This document shows positions 55,097 to 64,000 of a stretch of 64,000 bases of DNA, in pieces. The notes beneath the pieces were generated by a model. That model searched no databases. It had not been told where the DNA came from and worked only from the letters and a program-made list of their open reading frames with translations. This DNA is from Nymphaea colorata. Taxonomy: Eukaryota; Streptophyta; Magnoliopsida; Nymphaeales; Nymphaeaceae. Position numbers and translations under genes: made by a program. Position 1 is the stretch's first letter. Each line of letters begins with the position of its first letter. Location: the NCBI RefSeq assembly GCF_008831285.2, contig NC_045147.1:18268854-18332853 (forward strand). The letters run 5' to 3'.

Positions 55097-58000
55097 CGTT
55101 CTCTTCTCGCATGACAAAAAGTACACACAGAGAGATGTACATCCACAAATATTTGCAGAAAAGGAATTGCGGGCCTCTTTTCTTCCATCCTCACCTTCGG
55201 TGGAGGTACTGGTGGTGGTGCCCACTACAAAATATACCGCAATGAAAGCCTGCCTTCATCAACAGGCTCCTTTGTGCCGTTTTAAATGCTTCATCATACA
55301 GGAAATGTGTTCGGTGGGACGACCTCGTGTTCATTTTTATTTAAAAAATATGTGTCGGGTGAAGATCCTTGGTAAATGAAACAATTTGCAAATGTTTCAT
55401 GAATGACTGAACGATTCGGACGACACTTTTTTAAGATATTGTATCAATCTCTCTCAATCTTTTGAGACATATTTATATTTATAAAAAAAGTTACATATAC
55501 GTTGCCGATGTCTATGGAAAGAAGCAACAGCCTAAAGAACAAATAATTTTGTGCTTGTGTTTTGGTGACGTTTTGCAAAAATCAGGTTGTTACAATATGG
55601 TTTTCTAATCAGTTTTCGAAATCTGGTTTGTTTCTTTTCATGTCATTTTATAAATGTTGTTTTGTGAAATATGTCTCCAAAATTGCATCTAAAAGCGCCA
55701 CCCATACACATTAAACATTTTGTTTACAATTACTCAGCTACTTTTAGAGCAGTTGATAATAGCATCATTTACAGATACATAGTAAGCAATCAAAGTATCA
55801 ATGACCCAATATAAATATTCATCTCACTTTCTTTTGTATAATCGAGTTTTAGCCGTGTTCAAAGCTGAAAGAGCGCTTTCAATACTTGTTCCTGCAACTT
55901 TAAATTAACAAAAGAACCAACGAAATTTTTTTGTGCTTCTTAACTGGTATGAATTCTTCTGCAGACTTACTGCCAATCATTTAAATTTGTGAATTAGATA
56001 GTGCAATGCACATCAGTAGCGCATCTATTTGCAATTTGGTCTGGACTTCCTATCAATTTAAGTTTGTTCAATAATGGTGTTTTCAGTGACAAACTTATCC
56101 ATTTCTAAACATGAAGACTGTGAAACAAGAGAATATAAGAACATCTAAAAATACATATAATGATTTTTTAAATATTCTCCATGACAATCATATGTGACGA
56201 ATATTTCCTATAACAATGTATAGGCAGCAAATGTTTCTTGCCACTTGTCATAATTTAAATTGTAAGGTACTACACATAAGCAACTTGTTTTTAATATTAT
56301 TATAATATATATATGCACTAATGTGTTTTTGTCATATTAATTATATTTATATATTTAAATTATTTAAAAATATATATTTTTATTTTAATCAAACCCACCG
56401 ACGTTGAGGGCGGCCAAGCAGGGCCCAGGCACCGTCATGGGCTACTTCTTATCTAACCAAGTGGATCATCACAAATGTTATTGTGGCGTACGAGCGTGTC
56501 GCGTTAGGGCTGGATCCGACAAAAGTGGTTGCTGTTTATGACATAAGCATGAATTAAATATAAAGCTAGCGTCGGTTGTTTTCAGCGTGCTTTGTTGGAG
56601 TAAGTGAGGCTTTTTGCTTAATCAAGTACTTGTGTGTGCCACATGCACGCTTCTTATTTCTTTTAGATGATTTACGTAGAGGTGCCAAAACTTATGCCGA
56701 ATTTACATAATACGGCCTCTCGTTTGACCATATTTGATGCAAATGCACGCTGCGAACATGGCCGATATGACCAACTTTCCAAGTGTTAAGATCAACGATT
56801 AACACAAGATTGCCGGAAGAACAACAGCAGATTATTAAATCTCCTCAGGAAACAGAGAGGTGGAGTAGAACTCGGAGAGAGACTAAAAACTAAGAAAAAA
56901 AAACAAAAAACAAAACTGGACTGCATGAGGACTGCCTGATATAAAGATTGGACTGCTTTACAAATAAAGGATGGAATCATGGTTTAGTTTTAATATATAT
57001 ATATAATTGCTTATATGGCTATGTAATCAAAGCAACGCGCTATAGATGCTTTTCAAGGAGTTACCAACCAACTCCAGGGAATTTGCAATTAATGAGATTA
57101 AAGAAAAGGATATTTAATTGTGGGTTACCATTAAGAAGCCAACAATTATGGGTAGCATGTGTGAACGGAACCTTTTGCCGGTGGAAAATTGTTCCTCACG
57201 GGTCATGATCATGTCTTCTCTAGAGGCGTGAACGGAATCTATGTACTAATTTTCATTTTGTGGAAATCATATCTATTGCAATTTGAGTTATATATGCATT
57301 CAATATGGTCCACTAACTTGACGTAAATTATGCCTTTGATAAATTGGACTTTTTTATGCTAATAAACATTTGTAGGTAAGTGTTAGGTGATCAGGAGGAA
57401 TATATCAAAAGGCTAAAGCCCCCACCCTCCACTGCTTTTGGGGGTGATGCCCCAATTATACTTCAACTTGCATATCGATACTATTTTTTCTGTATCAACT
57501 TTGGGTAAGCGATTTTTCAAAATCTGAAGATAGGCATATTTACAATTTTTTCAGCCGACAAATATAGACATATTTACATTTGAATTGCATGGCTCGAAAG
57601 TACTTGTTTTTCACTAGAAATTAAAATTATACGTGTCTCATGTCAATTCGCTTTGATGAACAAAAAGATTATCATGATTTACCAAACTATGATAATCCCA
57701 AGCAAACAACTGACAGCACGACCAAGAGGCACTGTTTTTTTTTTTTTCAATTGACCATAGGGCAAGATCTCGTGGGGCTATTCCATGCGACTGAAAACAA
57801 GTTTACCTAAGTTTCAATACTAAATTAACATTTCAAAGAACGAGCTCCGTAGACCAGACCTCCCTCTGCCCCTAAACAATGGTTCATGATACTTTTATCA
57901 ACCGCCCGCTGCTTTTTCAGCAATAAATTTTAAACTTTTAACATCTAGTAGCAGATTTTTAAGTCCTCCAAAGTCATGACTAGCAGAGATGCTCCCTCTA

Positions 58001-58745
58001 AATAAGAACTTGTCTTTTTTTCTGTTTTTGTTTTCTCCCTCTGTTTTTGAGTAGGGTCCGCGCTAGCTTCTCGTTGCGCAAACGGTGGATAAATCTTTGT
58101 GATTTTGTTTTACTATACCATCGTTCTTAAACAGAATCCAAACTCTAGTCTCAGACATGAATTTCGCAATACACAAGCTTCTCTACATAAATCGAAGGTT
58201 AAAATCGAAATTGGAGAAGCAGGAAGGTGTTGATCTCATAAGGGCGTTTCAGAACTTTATATTGGATTGTATGAAATCTTTGGATCTTAAGATGCAGACT
58301 AAGATCAGACAACGACATATATTTCTTCCAATCGCTTTTTCTGTTTGGTTTAGTTGAATCTGGATAGAAGTTAGATCCAGACAATTCTTACATGTAAATA
58401 GTACGTTTTGGACAAATTTTGCTAGCTTCAGCACTAAAGCATACGTTTCTGACTCATATGCTGCTCTGCTTTTCGATCCTGTTACGATACAGATGTGGTT
58501 CAGATCAAAGGATGCAGATAAAATTATATGGCTGCTTTATAGCGGGTTCTGATGAATTGGGAACTTTAATGTTTGTTTCACTTAAATACTTGTGAAGCAA
58601 ACGGGGCCTTAGAAAACCGGATGTTTCCTACCAAAGAGGGTTCGAGCACAGATGGCCCCGTTACATGGGGAACGCCAATTTCGTCTCCCCCCTTTTCTCG
58701 TCATTTCTAGTGAAACAAACGTTGCCCTGAGTCGTCGACGGAAAG
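55097..58745. other. AT-rich spacer
   Basis: No gene, mobile-element terminus or notable repeat was recognised. The stretch around 56280-56380 is extremely AT-rich. Open frames are below 90 codons. The last 100-150 bases are GC-richer and probably belong to the promoter or leader of the gene starting at 58746. Confidence 0.5.
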
Positions 58746-60397
58746 ATGAGTACTCACGGTATGCTCTCTCCTGGTTTCCTTTTCGATCGTCTTCTACCAA
58801 TTCCTTCTATTCATTTTCTCCACGGCCCATCCAACATGATGACTGCTGGCGGCCCGTCCGCGTTGCTGGCCCCACAGCAGACGAAATGGGAGCTGCCTTT
58901 CTTCAGTCGTCCTCCCATCTCGATGTTTCCTTCTTGCCGGGAACGGCGTTTTCTGGCGGGTCGTCCCGCCACCGGAGGCACCAGCCACGCCAGATTCGTG
59001 ACTTTTGCAGCTGTCCGCCCCGACGCCTCAATTCTAACTCACTTGTTTGCCTCCTCCGCTAAAACCCATCTTCCTACATGTTTCGTCTCTCGCCCCCAGC
59101 TGAGCTGGGCCTCCTTTCTTTGCTCTTCGTCGTCTCAATGGTATCATCTCTCTCTATCTCTCTTCACTGGCTGCTTTTGCTGTGGCTATAGTCGTTCGTT
59201 GCTCTTTATTGGTGGATTCAGACAGTGTAATTATCATCTCCACTGGCTGATTTCGCTGTTGCTATAGTTGTTTGTTGCTATTTATTGGTTGATTCGGTTA
59301 ATGTACATACTGTAAGGGCCGAAACAAGTGTTGTAAGTGGTCCTTTGCTTGTTTAGATTTCGTCAATTCATGGCGAAAATGGGATTGGTGTGCTTGTTGG
59401 TAGGTAGGTTGGCATCTGATTTCCTTTGGGTAATGGTCCTGGTGTCGTGAAACTGGTGAGAAAGAAAAAAGAACCTTTCTGTGTTTTACTAGGAGCGGAT
59501 CGAGCTTATCGCTAAAATACCCCTGCATCCTGAAGCTCGGAATGATTGTGTTGACCTGTCCCCCTTTGCGTCTCTGATTGTAAGTCATGTTATCAATGTC
59601 ACGACCGCCCATATTGTACTGCGACTTCCGAAACGGTAAAGTTATTTTTGATGCACTATTTTGTTAATGGGTAATGATGTTGAGCATTCATGAGTAGCAG
59701 TAATATTCTTTAGCGAAGTTTTGTGGCGCTTGTACCAAGATCATGAGAATGACCATGATATTTCCAAGTGTTCAACTAATGAAGAGTTAGGACAGTGCAG
59801 TCTGCAATCTTGATTAAAAATGAAACGGAACTTTTATAAGTTCTGCTAATATGAGCGAACATGGTATATTAGCATATGCATTTGATGTTTACGACTCTCT
59901 GTGAAACTAGTATCAGCCCACTTCCTTCCCAAAGCAAAGTAACTGATGGCCTTATAATCACGGTGATCTGTAGGACATGTCCTTCTATTAATTGCTACTT
60001 CAAGCTTAATCTGGAAGCCATAACTTTTCCCTCAGTTTTTCAGTTTGTAGATTTTCCTTCGTTTCCCGGAGTGGCTTGCAAGCATAGTTGTGGCAAATAA
60101 TTGTCCAGTACTGAATGCAACCATATGCAGGCGATGGGTGCATTTCTCTCAGTGGCTGTTATTTCTCTCCCGACGATGAATGTAAGATGGATTGTGTTTG
60201 TAATTGCTCCTTTTTCCAGTCATGTTCTTTCTTCATGCATTTATGCAAACTATTGTTGATCAGGCATTCAGAAGGTTAGCAGTGTCAATGGAGAATCTGT
60301 CAAAAGTTGCATCAGAAGAAGTTCCTGGGACCTTGTCTTCACTTAAGCTTTCTGGCTTGGAGATTAACGATCTTACACAACAACTTAGTGGCCTTAG
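58746..60397 (+). CDS. Membrane protein with DUF948-like domain (5' part; 3' exons not found)
   Basis: Three exons are well supported: one ending 59140, 60131-60181 and 60264-60397. They read AELGLLSLLFVVSM, AMGAFLSVAVISLPTMN and AFRRLAVSMENLSKVASEEV with PGTLSSLKLSGLEINDL. This gives a transmembrane segment followed by a DUF948-like helical region. Similar plant proteins are uncharacterised and often plastid-targeted. The last exon ends in phase 2 at GTAAGG, so coding continues. The 5' end is ambiguous. Either ATG 58746 gives a 13-nt exon (donor CACG|GTATGC) joined at the acceptor after 59099, which has a pyrimidine tract and a CTAAC branch motif. Or a transit-peptide-like frame from ATG 58836 belongs to the protein, but that frame is out of register with the membrane exon. 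Or translation starts at ATG 59078. Confidence 0.65.
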
Positions 60398-63300
60398 GTA
60401 AGGGTGGTTTCCTTATGGTTGGCAACTTCTTTTCTGTAAATCATTGTTTATGAAATGATCGTTTGTTTTATCCATTACTGAAGACAAAGATTGACTGGGA
60501 AGAAAGGAAGAAATCAACGGGGCAGTCTCTAGGGAAAATGAAGATTCCATAATGAACTAGCTTTTTATGTTACAATCTATCTGACAGGTCATTTGCTTTG
60601 ATATGCTGATATAAAAAATGATGCTGCAGCTGAATGCTTGTCCACCCTATGTAATAGAAAAGCAATCATTACGGTATGCCTCATTACAGAGAGAAGGAAA
60701 GAATAAGTTAGTACTGTAAGCTGTAACTGAAAAATTGTAGCGCAGCTGCAGCCTTCTTGTAGCAGATATGAATTGAGAACTAGTTCTGGCATGTGTACCA
60801 TCTTTTGACATCAAATGTTGAATTTGAATCCAAAATCACCAAGTCCATGATACTCAGTTGAATCCTGGCTGTGAAGGAAGATTATCTCTTGCTAGATGGA
60901 TGTTATATATATATATATATATAGGCAAGAGCATCATTCTTCAAACCCTGTGGGTCTTCTGCACCTATATGGCATCTTATGTTAGATGATGTCAAACATT
61001 AGCAAGGCATATGTCAAATCTTCTTTTGTTAGACCATTTGACTTAGCTTACATGAATATATGATAGAAGATGTCGTTTGCTAAGGCATTTACAGGATGGT
61101 TTTGTCTTTTTTAGGTTATTTGCTTTGATCTTGTGCCGTGATTTTAAGGATGCTTTTACTGGTGCTACCTTATTTCTGTACATAGTACATATCATGCAAA
61201 ATGTACATAATAAAGTTCTGAGGTTTCTTCTGATGTAACCTTAGTGGTGTTACCATTTTAGAGTGCATAGTTGTAGAGGAGAATCTTGGCTAACAAACAA
61301 AAAAGTGGGTAGAGAGAATTCTCCCTCTACTCTATCTCAACACCACAAGGAAGCATAGCACCACAGGAATCGAACAGTAGGCATGCCTCATCTTGTGCCT
61401 GCTGCCCAACCAGCCATATTATCCTTCTTGGGCCAAAAGATGGAGAGAGAGAGAGAGAGTTCTTTTTACCACACATTTGCAACGAAGTAGCTTAGTCATT
61501 ATTGTTTCCTGTTCTGTTGCTCTGTGCAATACCAAGTCAACTGAGTTGGCTCCTTAGAACATCTTTTACAACTGTGCATCAATGGTTGTTCCTTTTTCTT
61601 CGTCTAGTTTGATAAAATGTATCTTACAGTTTTTAAGGTATCACTTTGGGGACCTTTATGTTAGTCTAGTTTAGATTTTCGATACTGCTAATTCTAGGAA
61701 GTTGTGGGTTGCAGTTTGCCATTGGCCTCTCTTTTTCGTTCTTTAACATTGTAAGTTTTTTATCCAGCCCTCTCTTCTTTCTTTCTGCTAATCTCATTCT
61801 GGTATGATTTATTCACATTTTTGCCCCATCTTTCTCTAAAATCTCTCTCTTTATATTCCAAATATAATCTGTTTGATGCTCCTGAGAACCCTGGCGAGAC
61901 TAGCTATGCTAGTTCCGGTTGGACTACCCCTTGCAGAGTTGCAGGTTTGTCCTTTGCATTCATAATAATGGGCACTGCAGATCACCTGTTAGGATTATAG
62001 GAATGGTTGTCCCAAAACTCAAGCAATTCTTCTGTGTCAATATAAATAAATATCCTGCATCGTATCTTGCTTTTTTCTGAATGAATGTTTTCTTCCCACT
62101 TTTAGGTGTTGGAAATGATCCTGACTGGGAAATCATTTCTTGCTTCAGGTGCATTTGGAACTAGTCCCTTTCTTACTTCAGAATTTGCATTTATAACTAG
62201 TCCAAGAGTGAATGTTCCCAATCTTGCCAAATTTGGTTCATTTACTAGTCTCATTGGTGGATGTCACATTAGCATGTATATACCTGAGTTAGGAACATAG
62301 ATCAGGTTGCCTCCGGGATGACCAAGTGAAAGGCTGAGATTGCTGGACGATCGTCCAGAGGGTGACCTGATCCGTGTTACTGTTTTAGGCTATGGGGATT
62401 GCAGAGGTGCCGAGTGCACTATATGGGTACCAACCTGGATCATAGGCGCTCCTCCTAGCTCAGCCTGTGTGTTGTTAGGGAAGTACTTGCGCTATGTGAT
62501 GACATATCCTGTTAATATATTATCTCACGCCCATTCAAATGAATATGGGTGAATAATTTGATGTTCCGAGGAGAAGAGTTGAACTTCATGTCATTGAGTT
62601 ATCACCTTATCAAACGCATTTGATGTTTAAAACATTCGGTATACTTAGTTCAGCTATAACTGTCCAATTGATTAATGCCAACCTACCATTTTCCAGCCTA
62701 TTAAATGATCAGTTGCTACATCTTGTTTTGCTTGTTTCTCCTCAAACTTCTCTCCTTTTTCTTCTTCCACAAAATGTCGGCCTTTCTTTTTCTGGCCATT
62801 GGGCCATTTTTTAGTTCCTAATGGATGGCCTTAAATAGAAAAGGCAATCCATGAACTGAGCCTAAGCCCATCTGCTGCTGAACAAATTGATTCAAGTGAA
62901 GTGTCGAAGTATGCATCATTGTAATTATTAAAACATTTACTGATCGTTGGTCCTCCCTGACCTGAATTTCTGGCTCCGCCACTGGTGGGTTGCATGTAAC
63001 AATGCCGGAAGCTGTTGCTATGGTTGCCTTTGATAACAAGAACTTTTTGTGGAAGGTACATTTTAGAAAAAGTTGTTCTTACCATTTATCAATTGAACCT
63101 GTATGGTCTTGCCAAATTTTCTTTCCGAAGTTTTAGGTCAAGCATGTTTCTTGGAAAATTTTCAGGAAAAAGCTCTTCTGAAAAGTTTTCAGGGCCATCA
63201 AATGCCTGAAAATTTGGTGTTAATATGGTTTTGTGGTGCGCGAAGTCGTCCTCTTTTGTTTGAAGTCTACAACCAATTCCTGGAAATTTATCAATGTTGA

Positions 63301-64000
63301 TGGCTGTAAGCAGCCATGTTCAAGTACCATTCTCAACTCCCAAGTGACAAGTGCATCGTGAACAATGGAGAACCGTTATTTTAACTGTTACCAACTACCA
63401 AGCTGTCTCATTTCCATTTTTGAGGGAAAAAAAAAAATTAATGCAGCTATCACATTGGATTCTGTTGCTGCCTTCGGTTCTTTGCTATGAAATTTTTTGC
63501 AGCACATATTTCCTTGCCATTTCGTAAACTAGTAATGCAGCGCCATCTTATTTTCATTTGAACAAACATACCGCGCGCGCGCGCACGCGAGAGAGAGAGA
63601 GGGAGAGGGAGAGATCTACAATTTGGCATACTTTTTCAATTTAGTTGCAGCATCACGTGCATTTTCTGGAATTGGTAGGCTGATCAAGAGAGTGACTGTT
63701 GATGTGGAGATGAGGACGCTTCTCTCCTGCGTCAAAGGGTCGATCTTCCACAGTTGTACAATCCACACCTTGACATTATCAAGCACAGAAAAAAGTTGTC
63801 TCAGTACAGGCCGTCACATGATCTGTAACATGGCATACTACAACTATTAAACTCCTTACTGCTTCAACTGTGAAGGCCTGTGAAATCCAAAATGAAAAAT
63901 GAATTTGATGACTCCTCATCTCAATTGGTTCGAGGTTATCTCTGATTATTTGAGTTATTTTCTTAAGCTTGTCTCCAAATTTTTTGCTAGTATTTAAAAC
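60398..64000. other. Probable intron and unassigned 3' region of the DUF948-like gene
   Basis: I found no exon that continues the phase-2 frame in a recognisable way. Visible items are a TA run at 60907-60923, a GA run near 61442-61460, one end of the hAT-type MITE family on the minus strand at about 62940-62984 (inward CAGTGGCGGAGCCAGAAATT), a CG/GA compound microsatellite at 63570-63610 and an imperfect inverted repeat around 63150-63215. The remainder could be one long intron, as seen in the WRKY and GSDA genes. Confidence 0.4.

Noticed and set aside
57400-57500. Further copy of the hAT-type MITE family
   Set aside because: It has GC-rich blocks of similar flavour, but no GGCGGAGCC-type inverted ends and no 8-bp duplication.

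Overview
This 64-kb window is nuclear DNA from a flowering plant. The evidence is GT-AG introns up to 4.1 kb, plant-restricted gene families (a group IIb WRKY factor, a GeBP/storekeeper-like factor, plastid rubredoxin RBD1, guanosine deaminase), chloroplast-type N-termini, AT-rich spacers, many TA/GA/TG microsatellites and short non-autonomous DNA transposons. The sequence alone does not name the species. No organellar genes, tRNA, rRNA, CRISPR array or prokaryotic operon were seen.

Layout: 1-5634, repeat-bearing spacer with no supportable gene. 5635-6267 (-), single-exon plastid rubredoxin RBD1. 6268-12090, spacer with tandem repeats and a short hAT-like element. 12092-14148 (+), promoter and intronless GeBP-like transcription factor. 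14149-21553, spacer with a diverged tandem duplication. 21554-21856 (+), a possible 100-residue protein with an N-terminal hydrophobic segment. 21857-28445, spacer with a 70-bp TA array abutting a long foldback repeat, and a hAT-type MITE with a perfect 8-bp target duplication. 28446-34463 (-), complete six-exon group IIb WRKY gene (540 aa); its 3.6-kb V-type intron holds another hAT-type MITE and a TA array, and its upstream region carries several W-box cores. 34516-48502, long spacer with microsatellites, a 132-bp-period duplication and another hAT-type MITE. 48503-54303 (-), complete five-exon guanosine deaminase GSDA (187 aa). 54481-55096 (+), a divergent lysine/glutamate-rich frame interrupted by a one-base shift. 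55097-58745, spacer. 58746-60397 (+), the 5' part of a gene for a membrane protein with a DUF948-like domain, whose 3' exons were not located.

The genes do not form a pathway. RBD1 acts in photosystem II assembly in plastids, GSDA in purine nucleotide breakdown, and the two transcription factors in the nucleus. From memory, a GeBP-like gene and GSDA are neighbours in Arabidopsis, so their presence in one window may be conserved microsynteny. No undescribed biological system is evident. The items most worth a second look are the hAT-type MITE family, the foldback/TA structure, the W-box palindrome upstream of the WRKY gene and the two gene models with unresolved frame breaks.
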